A stretch of DNA of 64,000 bases from Fibrobacterota bacterium (GTDB lineage: Bacteria > Fibrobacterota > Fibrobacteria > UBA11236), in the NCBI GenBank assembly GCA_028287465.1, contig JAQBPO010000066.1, positions 46,392 through 110,391 on the forward strand, given 5' to 3'. The notes beneath the pieces were generated by a model. That model was not told the origin of the DNA, ran no database searches, and saw only the letters and a program-made list of their open reading frames with translations. The stretch's first letter is position 1. Each line of letters opens with the position of its first letter. This document shows, one piece after another, positions 51,370-59,668 of this stretch. The position numbers and the translations under genes are program-made.

Positions 51370-53580
51370 ATGCGTTCCATGTCGTTGTTGCCCAAATCCG
51401 GCGCCCGGTTCTCCCTCAGCAAGCGCCGGGACGGCCGGGAACGTCCCCCGATAGCTTATGCCGCGGGATTGCTGGGCGTGGGCATCGCGATGGTGCTCCT
51501 CCCCATCAGCTACCTGTCCATATCGGCCGGAGTGCTGTGGCTTTTGCGCCGCCACCTGGTCGGGAACTTCGGCTGGATCATCGGTTCAGATGCGAGTCTC
51601 CCCATGGGCGCAGGGTACATCGCCATCGGCCTGATTCTGTCCGGGATGGCGGTATTCCTCTTCCGGCCTTTCTTCGCGGGACGGCGGCGCCCCAAGGCGG
51701 ACCTATCCCTGGTGCCCGGAGAGGAGCCGCGCTTGCATGCGTTCGTCCAGCAGATCTGCTCCGCCCTGGGATCGCCGACGCCCGTGCGGATACTGGTCAG
51801 CATGGACGTGAACGCAAGCGCGCGCCTCACGCCGGGCTTCGGGAATTTCCTGGGAGGCAGCCTGGAACTCGTGCTTGGCCTGCCGTTGGTGCGCGGCTTG
51901 GAGCTGGGCCAATTCGCGGCCGTCCTCGCCCACGAACTCGGGCATTTCCGGCAAGGCGCCGCCATGCGCCTGGTCCACGGGATCCGTTCGGTGAACCAAT
52001 GGTTCTCCCGCGCTGCCGCCCGTGAAGACTCCTGGGAACGGGACCTGTCGGGCCGGAGCTTGCGGATGGATCCTTTCCTCCTGGCCTTGTGCTGGTGCTG
52101 CAGGGTCTGCTCCTGGACCGCGCGCCGGATCCTGAAGGCCCATGTGCGCGCGGGCCAGGCCGTCAGTTGCGTCCTGCTTCGCCAGATGGAGCACCAAGCC
52201 GACGGGGCCGCCATCCGCCTGGTCGGCGGCGAAACCTTCGCGTCCATGGCCCTGGAGGCCAAGGTCATCGAGGCCGCCTGGGGCCTGGCCAATCGGAGTC
52301 TCGGAATGGCCCTGCGCGAGGGCCGCCTGGCCGACGATCTGCCCGCCCTGGTCGGGGCCCATACCCGGGTTTTCATTCCCCAGGTGCGCAGGAAAATGGA
52401 GCGCTCCCTGCTCGCCGAAAAGACCGCCTGGTTCGATACGCATCCCAGCCTGGGCGACAGGGTCAGGCGGGCCCGCCGCGCCTCGGTACGCGGCGTTTTC
52501 CACGCGGTCGGCCCCTCCCACACGCTGTTCTCGGATTTCCAGGCCCTTTCGCGCAAGGCCACCTCGGCGTTCTACCGCCGGGACCTCGGGGATGATTTCA
52601 TCCCCTCGCGCATGATGCCCACGGCGGATTTGATCACGGGCCAGAGCGAAGTCCAAGTGGGGGAATCCGCGGTGACGGGATATTTCCTGGGCCTCCTGAC
52701 CAACCTCCGGCCCTTGTGGATCGACATCCGGGATCCTGAGGCCGGAAAATCGGGATCCACGCCGATCGATTCCCGGGAACCGATCGAGGCCACGGAGGCG
52801 GACAGGCTCAAGGCGCGCCTGCGTTCCGCCCGGGAACGCCTGGAAGCCGGCCATCCGCGGGCCGCCGATCTCTACAAGGCCTTCACCGCCGCCGATGCGC
52901 GCATGCTGGACGCCGTCCAGGCGCTCGCGTTGATGCGCGCCAATTTCTGGATCGAACCCGGCGATTTCCAATTGCGCCGGGGCGGGGCGGTCCAGGCGGG
53001 GCAAGCCTTCAAGGATGCGGAAGCCGATCAAAGGAGGATCGCGGCCGGCCTGGAAGATTACGAGGATGCCATGCGCGTGCGCATGTCCACCGCCCTCAGA
53101 TTGCTGGCCGATCCCGAAGTGCGGGACCGGCTCCTGGACGCGCACGCTGCGTCACGGGAGGTCGTCCGGCTGCTTCCCGTCCTCACCGTGATGGCCCGGA
53201 TCCAACCGCGCCTGGAGGCCCTGCGGCGCACCTTCCACGGCATGGGCATCCTTCTGGAGAATCTGGAGGGCAATGAAAGCGCCCCGGAAGTGGAAACCCA
53301 GCTAAAGACCCAGGCCCTGGCCATCCGCATGGACCTGGAGGCCGTCGCGACCGCTCTCTCCGGCCTGGAATATCCCTTCGGAGCGGCAGGCACCAGCCTG
53401 GCGGATTACGCCTTGGATGCCTTGCCATCGGAGGTGGATTACGGGGCCCATCATGCGGCCGCCGAAGAGGCCCTCGGGCGATGCTATGCCTTGTACTTCA
53501 GGATATTCGGGCGCTTGGCCCTGTCCGCGGGCCGCGTTGAGGGAGTGCTGGGGTTGGGGCCCCTGCGTGTGGATGGATAA
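51370..53580 (+). CDS. Membrane M48-family metallopeptidase with long C-terminal domain
   Basis: 736 residues from ATG 51370. Two N-terminal membrane helices (AAGLLGVGIAMVLLPISYL; GYIAIGLILSGMAVFLFRPF), then an M48 domain with the HELGH zinc motif (His188, Glu189, His192) and the third ligand Glu274 in MEHQADGAA. Residues beyond about 350 (DTHPSLGDRVRRARR ends the peptidase part) form a roughly 380-residue mainly helical region not found in HtpX or short M48 proteins. Probably a membrane quality-control or stress peptidase. It diverges from the multi-GAF gene across 291 bases in which I see no other gene or clear promoter. Confidence 0.9.
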   Translation: MRSMSLLPKSGARFSLSKRRDGRERPPIAYAAGLLGVGIAMVLLPISYLSISAGVLWLLRRHLVGNFGWIIGSDASLPMGAGYIAIGLILSGMAVFLFRPFFAGRRRPKADLSLVPGEEPRLHAFVQQICSALGSPTPVRILVSMDVNASARLTPGFGNFLGGSLELVLGLPLVRGLELGQFAAVLAHELGHFRQGAAMRLVHGIRSVNQWFSRAAAREDSWERDLSGRSLRMDPFLLALCWCCRVCSWTARRILKAHVRAGQAVSCVLLRQMEHQADGAAIRLVGGETFASMALEAKVIEAAWGLANRSLGMALREGRLADDLPALVGAHTRVFIPQVRRKMERSLLAEKTAWFDTHPSLGDRVRRARRASVRGVFHAVGPSHTLFSDFQALSRKATSAFYRRDLGDDFIPSRMMPTADLITGQSEVQVGESAVTGYFLGLLTNLRPLWIDIRDPEAGKSGSTPIDSREPIEATEADRLKARLRSARERLEAGHPRAADLYKAFTAADARMLDAVQALALMRANFWIEPGDFQLRRGGAVQAGQAFKDAEADQRRIAAGLEDYEDAMRVRMSTALRLLADPEVRDRLLDAHAASREVVRLLPVLTVMARIQPRLEALRRTFHGMGILLENLEGNESAPEVETQLKTQALAIRMDLEAVATALSGLEYPFGAAGTSLADYALDALPSEVDYGAHHAAAEEALGRCYALYFRIFGRLALSAGRVEGVLGLGPLRVDG

Positions 53581-53607
53581 GCGGGCGTATGCATAGGCCG
53601 TCGGCGC

Positions 53608-55302
53608 CTATTTCCAACTGCCCTTCCTCAGGATGATCGACACCAGCAACCAGAAACCCACGAACGCCGCGCTCAGGAATCCCGCCACCCCGATCACGGG
53701 TATCCCGTACCATTTCGGCGGAATGCCGGACAGGACCACCAGGGATGAGCCGATGATCAGGGACGCGAGCACCAGGGCGAAAACCATCCGTGTCATCATC
53801 CGTTCATGGGTTTTCAGGATGGGCTCCAGGCCTTGGTGCTGGAATTCGATGCGCAGCTTCCCGCGCTTGATCAGGCCCAGGATATCGCGCGCCTGGGCCG
53901 GGAATTCCTTCAGCATGGGAGTGAGGTCCATCGCGCCGAAATACATGTCCTTGGCCAGCCGATCCGGGCGCAGCCTTTCCCGCATGGCCTTCTTGGCGAA
54001 GGGCTTGATGCTTTCCACCATGTCGAATCCGGGATCGAGCCGGCGGGAAACGCCTTCAAGGGTGACGACGGCCTTGAGCATCAGGTAGAATCCCGGCGGC
54101 ATGCGCAGGCGGTTCGAGATGATCAGGCGGATGAGCCGGTTCAGGAATTCGCCGATGCGGAAGTCCTTCAGGGTCACGAAGGAGTAGGCTTCGAGCAGTC
54201 CGCTCACCTGGTATTCCAGGTCCTCCACGATATCCGACGGCTGGTAGGCCAACTGGATCAGGGTCTTTGCGATGCGCCCGGCGTCCTGGTCCGCGACGCC
54301 CACGAGGATGTCCAGAAGGCGGTCCCGGTGGGTGGGGGAAAGGCTTCCCACCATGCCGTAATCCAGGAAGCAAATGGTCCGGTCCGGCATGACCAGGATA
54401 TTGCCCGGATGGGGATCCGCGTGGAAGAATCCCTGGTTGAACACCTGATGCATGAGTACCTGGGACAAATCCCCCGCGATCCGGCTTGGATCCATTCCCG
54501 CATGCCGGATGCTTTCCAGGTTGGAAACCTTGAACCCGTCGATGAATTCGATGGTGAGCACCATGCGCGAAGTGAAGGCGCGGTGGACCTTGGGCACGTA
54601 AAAGATGGCCAGGTCCGCGGAAGCCTGGGCGAACCGCTCCATCTGGGACGCTTCCAGGGAGAAATCGAGTTCCTTGACGATGGTCCGTTCGAACTCCTCG
54701 CAAATGGCCATCGGGTTGAGGATATCCATCCCCTGCACGTATTTCTCCAGCAGGAAGGCCAGGTGGAAGATGATTTCCAGATCGACCTTGACGAGATCCT
54801 CGATGCCAGGGCGTTGGACCTTGACGGCCACCTTCTCGCCCGAAAGCAATTCCGCTTTGTAGACCTGGGCCATGGAGGCTGAGGCGATGGGAAGCTCGCC
54901 GAAGCTGCGGAAAAGGGTTTCGACCGGTTTCCCGAACTGTGCGGCGACCACGGCCTTGGCCTCGGCGGAAGGGAACGGCGGGACCGCGTCCTGAAGCTTT
55001 TCGAGTTCGGCGGCCCATTCCGGGGCGAGCAGGTCCGGGCGGTTGCCCACCATCTGTCCCAGTTTGATGAAGGTAGGTCCCAATTCCTCCAGGGCCGTGC
55101 GGAAGCGCTCCGGACGGGTCACGTGCGCGCTCGCGGTCCGGGGGGGCAGACGGAAGTATTTGGTTCCCAGATCCAGGTATTTGTCCAGATGCAGAATATC
55201 GGAAAGATCGCCGAAACCGTGCTTGACGAAAACGCCGAGGATCTCCCGGAAACGGTTAACGTTACGGTAGGTCTTTCCCAAACGGCGGATATTGCGGATC
55301 AA
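53608..55302 (-). CDS. ABC1/AarF/UbiB-family atypical kinase
   Basis: 564 residues from the TTG at 55302, which has GGTGA four bases upstream. The frame extends to another TTG (55395), but that part overlaps the phasin-like gene and is low-complexity. Family motifs: LEELGPTFIKLGQMVGNRPDLL (KxGQ), ASASMAQVYKAEL (Ala-rich loop), AVKVQRPGI, FHADPHPGNI and CFLDYGMVG. Two C-terminal membrane helices (VFALVLASLIIGSSLVVLSG; VAGFLSAAFVGFWLLV). UbiB-type proteins act in isoprenoid-quinone synthesis or lipid transport; the exact role here is not shown. Confidence 0.93.
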   Translation of the reverse strand: MIRNIRRLGKTYRNVNRFREILGVFVKHGFGDLSDILHLDKYLDLGTKYFRLPPRTASAHVTRPERFRTALEELGPTFIKLGQMVGNRPDLLAPEWAAELEKLQDAVPPFPSAEAKAVVAAQFGKPVETLFRSFGELPIASASMAQVYKAELLSGEKVAVKVQRPGIEDLVKVDLEIIFHLAFLLEKYVQGMDILNPMAICEEFERTIVKELDFSLEASQMERFAQASADLAIFYVPKVHRAFTSRMVLTIEFIDGFKVSNLESIRHAGMDPSRIAGDLSQVLMHQVFNQGFFHADPHPGNILVMPDRTICFLDYGMVGSLSPTHRDRLLDILVGVADQDAGRIAKTLIQLAYQPSDIVEDLEYQVSGLLEAYSFVTLKDFRIGEFLNRLIRLIISNRLRMPPGFYLMLKAVVTLEGVSRRLDPGFDMVESIKPFAKKAMRERLRPDRLAKDMYFGAMDLTPMLKEFPAQARDILGLIKRGKLRIEFQHQGLEPILKTHERMMTRMVFALVLASLIIGSSLVVLSGIPPKWYGIPVIGVAGFLSAAFVGFWLLVSIILRKGSWK

Positions 55303-55372
55303 GCCGTCACCGGGGCCAGGACCCGGGATTCCGGCTTTGCCGGGGTCCTGCCCGGGTTGCGCCGAACAAGGT

Positions 55373-55693
55373 TCACGGAACCGCCTTGGATTCAAGCTGC
55401 CTTACGCGGGCCTCCAGGGCCTTTACGGCGGTTTCAAGCGCCTTGATGTCGCCGCGGCGGGGAAGGTCAAGGCGTTCCAGGGTCGCATTCACCCCCGAGC
55501 TCACCGCCTTTTCGAAGGCGTTCTTGGCATCCTCGGATTTCTTCAGCATTTCATCGATGAACTTTTTCGCGTCCTCCTCGCTGAGCTTGGCTTCGTCAGC
55601 CATGCGTTTTCCCATTTCTTCCAGCTTGTCGCGGGTGAAGAACGCCAAGCCCACTCCCGCATAGAGCGTTTTCTTCAGGGTCTCGATCAGCAT
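55373..55693 (-). CDS. Phasin-like small protein
   Basis: 106 residues, ATG 55693 with GGAAGGAAAA upstream. Helical: hydrophobic first segment (TLKKTLYAGVGLAFFTRDKLEE), charged middle with EEDAKKFIDEMLKKSEDAK, Pro-Arg hinge (LDLPRRGDIKALE) and a C-terminal coiled coil (VKALEARVRQLES). This matches PhaF/PhaI-type or general phasin-like proteins. No PHA synthase lies in the window, so it may not concern PHA granules. It precedes the ABC1 kinase gene, a common pairing. Confidence 0.8.
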   Translation of the reverse strand: MLIETLKKTLYAGVGLAFFTRDKLEEMGKRMADEAKLSEEDAKKFIDEMLKKSEDAKNAFEKAVSSGVNATLERLDLPRRGDIKALETAVKALEARVRQLESKAVP

Positions 55694-55895
55694 GTCGGTT
55701 TTCCTTCCAGTGAACTTTTTATCAATTTACAACTTTGACGGGTGCCCGGGTCCGCATCGTTTCGGCCCTGGTCATTGTGGCATTCCTCACGCGCCAAAAT
55801 CTCCAGTTGCTTCCCGCAAGTTTCCTTGGTAGATTCACAGAACCGCAAATCACGGCGGGCCTTACGGCCGCGCGTGGAATCCGAAAGGTGGCAGG

Positions 55896-56291
55896 ATGGA
55901 AATGCAGAGCTTCGAAAACGCCCGCAGGCTGGAAAAACTCGAATTGGATATCATGACGGAATTGCGCAAGGCCGCGCCATCCACGGTACGGGCCTTCCCG
56001 GTATCCATCCAGCAATGGGGGCAGGAAAAGCTCGACGTGAACGGCATCTACGCCACCAACCTCGGCCAATTCTTCTTCGTCGACTTCGGCAAGGATGCGG
56101 GACTTACGGTCCGGGCGCTCGAGAACCAGCGCGCCCTCGACCTGGTCGACCTGATGGGGCACATGGGCGTTGTCGGGAACCGCTCCAGCCTCGATGAGCT
56201 CATCTACGATGATCCGTCCTCGGCCCGGCCGCATCTCCGCCTGCCGCCTACTGGCGAAGCCGGCGAGCACGGTTCCGATCCGGGCGCCTGA
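55896..56291 (+). CDS. Uncharacterised 131-residue protein
   Basis: No family recognised. ATG 55896 with AAAGGTGGCAGG upstream; a second ATG two codons later is also possible. Residues about 1-95 look like a compact alpha/beta domain (LEKLELDIMTELRKAAPSTV, IQQWGQEKLDVNGIYATNLG, FFFVDFGKDAGLTVRAL); the rest is polar and probably disordered. No signal peptide. It lies opposite to the phasin-like gene and ends at a strong bidirectional terminator. Confidence 0.6.
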   Translation: MEMQSFENARRLEKLELDIMTELRKAAPSTVRAFPVSIQQWGQEKLDVNGIYATNLGQFFFVDFGKDAGLTVRALENQRALDLVDLMGHMGVVGNRSSLDELIYDDPSSARPHLRLPPTGEAGEHGSDPGA

Positions 56292-56325
56292 AGCCCCCTC
56301 GGGGTGACCCGTTGGAACCTAAAAG

Positions 56326-56359
56326 AAAAGGCCCGGATCGCTCCGGGCCTTTTCCTTTT
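56326..56359. terminator. Bidirectional intrinsic terminator
   Basis: AAAAGGCCCGGA (56326-56337) and TCCGGGCCTTTT (56342-56353) pair perfectly around TCGC. T-runs follow on both strands, so it can serve both the plus-strand gene ending at 56291 and the minus-strand transglycosylase gene ending at 56412. Confidence 0.95.
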
Positions 56360-56411
56360 TCCGCATTCCGGTTTCCCGGTCCCTCGTTCCGGATGCCGAG
56401 TAACGTGAAGG

Positions 56412-57857
56412 TTACCCGCCCATTCCGCGGATCATCGCATGCAGGGCGGGATGCGGTTCGATGAGGAGCCCTTCCTGTTTGGCCGAGGCCAGGCGATCCG
56501 TATCCAGCAGTCCCTGGGAATGCATGTAGGCCATCATGGGTTGATCGTCCTTGCGGCCATGGCTGAAGAGGGCCTTGCGCACGCGCAAGAGGGCGCTTTC
56601 GGCGAACCTGGGCATGGGGAACCCGGCCATGGCGGCGCTATGCGTGGGGTTGCGCGACTCGGCCGTTTCCCCTGCGATGCGCAGATCCGCGAATTGGAGA
56701 TCCTGGATGGTGGGCAACCCTACGGGCAATTGCAATTCGAAACCCTTGGGCACGGGCAGGTTGCGTTCGAAGACCACCGGTCGCAAGGCCGGATTGTATT
56801 TCATGATCACGGCGGTGGAGTACCCCGATAGGATGCGCAGCTGGCGCGGCGTCCATTCATGTTCCAACTTCAAGGTCTTGAACGCGGGACCGGTCGGCTT
56901 GATCTTGCGCAGGCCCGGGAAGAGCTGGTCGGCCTTCATTCCCAGGCTGGATGCGGCCAGGAACATGGCGTAGTAGTTCCGTGACACGCCTCCGAAACCG
57001 CCCGCCTGGTAGTTCTGGATGATTTCCGAGGGATCCCGGCTGCCGGTCGACTTGACCGCGTCCAGCATCTGGCCCGGCCCATTGTTATAGGCCATGATGG
57101 CCAGGGGCCAGGAGGACATGTACTTGCGGCAGAGCTTGAGGAAGCGCGCCGCGGCGAAGGTGGAGGCGCGGGGGTCGAAGCGCTGGTCGACGCGTTCATC
57201 GATCACGAGATAGCGCGCGCCGGAGGATTTCAGGAATTGCCACATGCCCGCGGCCCCGGCGGGGGAGACCGCCTCCGGATTGAAACGGGATTCCACGTGC
57301 GCTAGATACATGAGCCGGCTCGGGACGCCTTCGGCCTTGAAGACCGAATCCATCAGGTCGAGATAGGGCAGGGAGGCTTCCAGGCTGTTCCGGAAACTGC
57401 GGCGCATGCCGCGGCGTCCCGCCATCCGTTCCGTGGATCCGGCCATATCATCGGGATTCCAATTCGGAGGGAAGAACCGGCGCATGGCCTTCTGCCCTTC
57501 CGTCCATTCGGATTCCGGAAGGCCGGACATGGCGCGCAGTTCCGCCTTCAAGGCTTCCTTGGCTTTGGAGAGGCTGTCTTCCGCCATCTTCGCGTTCAGG
57601 TTCCGCAGGGGCACCTTTCCGAAGATCACTTCGGGGGCCTCGGGATCGAAGAGCAGGCCTTCGTCCTCGTCCATGCGGTAATAGAGTTCGATCATGATGC
57701 ATGCCTGATCGAGGATGTACTTGTCGGCGGTGAAGGATGCGTCGGTGATGATGAGCTTGCGATTCGCTTCCAGCGGACCGGTCCAGGCCAATGGGGCCAG
57801 GGCGGTGAATCCGGCCATCAGGGCCGCCGCAACGCGGGAGTTAACCTTCATCATCAT
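56412..57857 (-). CDS. Membrane-bound lytic transglycosylase (MltD-like SLT domain)
   Basis: 481 residues. Three consecutive in-frame ATG codons (57857, 57854, 57851) follow GGGGAT; the first is given. Signal peptide core AAALMAGFTALAPLAWTGP. The SLT domain (about 195-335) includes catalytic Glu in AHVESRFNPEAVSPAGAAGMWQF split in two conserved parts, and MAYNNGPGQML. A C-terminal region of about 130 residues lacks an obvious LysM repeat. Cleaves peptidoglycan glycan strands in the periplasm. It begins well after the WG-repeat gene (277-base gap) and probably has its own promoter. Confidence 0.9.
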   Translation of the reverse strand: MMMKVNSRVAAALMAGFTALAPLAWTGPLEANRKLIITDASFTADKYILDQACIMIELYYRMDEDEGLLFDPEAPEVIFGKVPLRNLNAKMAEDSLSKAKEALKAELRAMSGLPESEWTEGQKAMRRFFPPNWNPDDMAGSTERMAGRRGMRRSFRNSLEASLPYLDLMDSVFKAEGVPSRLMYLAHVESRFNPEAVSPAGAAGMWQFLKSSGARYLVIDERVDQRFDPRASTFAAARFLKLCRKYMSSWPLAIMAYNNGPGQMLDAVKSTGSRDPSEIIQNYQAGGFGGVSRNYYAMFLAASSLGMKADQLFPGLRKIKPTGPAFKTLKLEHEWTPRQLRILSGYSTAVIMKYNPALRPVVFERNLPVPKGFELQLPVGLPTIQDLQFADLRIAGETAESRNPTHSAAMAGFPMPRFAESALLRVRKALFSHGRKDDQPMMAYMHSQGLLDTDRLASAKQEGLLIEPHPALHAMIRGMGG

Positions 57858-58134
57858 GTTATCCCCGTCCCTGTGAAGGCGCGTGCGCTCCCCCTTGGGG
57901 CAGCTCCCCCTCAATAAAAACAATTGGTCCGGCGATCTCAACATTTTTTTTCTTGACGCGTTTCCGCCGGAATTCGGCGGCTTTCTGGTTGCTAAGGTAA
58001 CCCATCATGCGCGTGAAGTACCGGGGTATTTTCCCCCGCTCCGGGGAATTTGGGGAATTGCAGCGCGATTTCCTGGGTTCTTTGCGCGAGGCGCGAAGGT
58101 TCGGTTTTTTGTGCGTAACGATTGTTGGAGAATT
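57858..58134. other. Gap with a CCGCCG/CGGCGG hairpin
   Basis: The 277 bases between the transglycosylase and WG-repeat genes hold one clear inverted repeat, CCGCCG-GAATT-CGGCGG (57964-57980). No T-run follows it in the minus direction, so it is not an intrinsic terminator. I see no convincing promoter or small gene. Confidence 0.3.
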
Positions 58135-59307
58135 TCAACGCGCTGCAGGATCATCCCCGTTACCGAGGTACCGGCCATTCCCGTCTATATAGGCCCACAT
58201 GCCGCCGCCCGCGCCGGCAAGCCTCACGCGGGCCCATCCCTGCCTGAACTCGCCCGCGTCCGCGAAGACGGGATCGATCGAGGCCCCCGACCCTGGATCC
58301 AGGAATCCGAACCGCTTGTGTAACATATAGGTTAACATGCCGCCGCTCGAGCCCGGGAGGATTTCGAGATCCTCGCGGAAGGCGTCGAGCACGCGACCGT
58401 CGCGTCCGATACGCGCGTAACTTCCATCCTGCAAGCGTACTAGGGCCTTGCCGCGCTGGAAAGGGCCGGCCTCCGCGAACGTGATCCCTATCACCGGCCT
58501 TCCCGTGGTATCCACGTATCCCCAGCTTCCCTGGAACCGGTTGCCGCGCCATTCGCCGCGCCCGACGGGAGCGAGTCCCTCGCGGAAATCTCCGGCCGCA
58601 TCGTACAGGGTATCGAACGCGAATCCTCCGGAACTGTCCACGTAACCCGAACGGAACGGCCTTTCGTTTTCCATCCGGACGACCGCGAAACCTTCCGAGA
58701 AGCCTCCCGGCACGTCATTGAAAAGGGGGGGGATGGCGAGACGGCCGGCGCGATCGACGAAGCCCCAGGCGCCGTTCTCCTCGTCTCCGATGCGCACGGC
58801 GGCGTACCCGCCGGAATACGGCCGGGCGTCGGAGAAGCGCAAGGGACCGGCGAAGGCGCCGTTGGAATCGATGAATCCGTATTCCCCTCCGGACGACACC
58901 GGAGCCAGGCCTTCCCGGAAGTTCCCGGACCAGTCGTAAACCGCGGGGATTGCCATCCTGCCCGTAGCGTCAAGGTAACCCCATTTCCCGCCCAGGAGGA
59001 CGGGCGCCCGGCCTCCGGAAAAGCCTCCCGCGTAATCGAACGCCGCGGCGATGCGGAGCGCGCCGGAGGTATCGATGTAACCGAATCGGCCCCCGTCCTT
59101 GACCGGGGCGAGGCCTTCCGAGAAATCACCCGCCCAGGCGAAGGTGAGCCGCGGTCCGGCTTGCTCCGGGACGGAACCGTCGAGGGACATGGCTGTGGAA
59201 AAACGCGTGTCAGGATGCGGTGGGGAGGCACCGCTTTGGAGACGGCACCCTGTAGCGGCCAAGAGCGAGGCCGCGCAGAGAATGGAAGCGGATTTGGGAA
59301 TGCCCAA
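58135..59307 (-). CDS. WG-repeat lipoprotein
   Basis: 390 residues. The N-terminus has a signal with lipobox-like SLLAATGC. The body is made of repeated WG-type units of about 45 residues: FGYIDTSGALRIAAAFDYAG, WGYLDATGRMAIPAVYD, YGFIDSNGAFAGPLRFSDA, WGFVDRAGRLAIPPLFNDV, SGYVDSSGGFAFDTLYDAA, WGYVDTTGRPVIGITFAEA and further weaker ones, each with an EGLAPV-like strand. Probably a beta-propeller or repeat scaffold on the outer or inner membrane surface. The start is a TTG at 59307; AAGGA lies 13 bases upstream, somewhat far. No ATG occurs before residue 40, which would delete the signal. Confidence 0.85.
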   Translation of the reverse strand: MGIPKSASILCAASLLAATGCRLQSGASPPHPDTRFSTAMSLDGSVPEQAGPRLTFAWAGDFSEGLAPVKDGGRFGYIDTSGALRIAAAFDYAGGFSGGRAPVLLGGKWGYLDATGRMAIPAVYDWSGNFREGLAPVSSGGEYGFIDSNGAFAGPLRFSDARPYSGGYAAVRIGDEENGAWGFVDRAGRLAIPPLFNDVPGGFSEGFAVVRMENERPFRSGYVDSSGGFAFDTLYDAAGDFREGLAPVGRGEWRGNRFQGSWGYVDTTGRPVIGITFAEAGPFQRGKALVRLQDGSYARIGRDGRVLDAFREDLEILPGSSGGMLTYMLHKRFGFLDPGSGASIDPVFADAGEFRQGWARVRLAGAGGGMWAYIDGNGRYLGNGDDPAAR

Positions 59308-59668
59308 AGCTATGAAGGGGTCCTTTTCATCTGGGCCTATGATAGGATACCGTTCCCACCTTATCCAGGATTTTGGGTTCCGCTCCGGAAATACATTCCC
59401 GAAAGGTATGAAAGGATTGGATCTTTAAAAATCATCGATTTGCATGGCTTGGCATCCATTCGGGACAATCCCTCCCGGCTCCCAATGCCGATTTTCGGTG
59501 AATAACCAGCGGTCACCGGCCCGTTGTCCTACATTCTGGAAAGATTCGCGCATTTTCTGGCGCGCATCCATTCGCTTCCCGGGGCCCTAGGCAAAGGAAG
59601 CCACTTTCAATTCCACTTCATCCGGCCTTTATTTGCCGGTTGTGGCCATGTCCCAAACGGGGTGATTT
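59308..59668. other. Divergent control region before the giant TPR gene
   Basis: 361 bases without a supported gene. A short hairpin CCGGC/GCCGG with an AT-rich loop (59622-59639) lies 29 bases before the start of the TPR gene. The stretch 59420-59460 is AT-rich (TTTAAAAATCATCGATT) and could hold a promoter, but no good -35/-10 pair is evident. The plus frame at 59524-59868 is not convincing. Confidence 0.3.

Noticed and set aside
57883..58323. Plus-strand 146-codon frame overlapping the end of the WG-repeat gene
   Set aside because: No ribosome site, no recognisable protein features, and it overlaps well-supported coding sequence.
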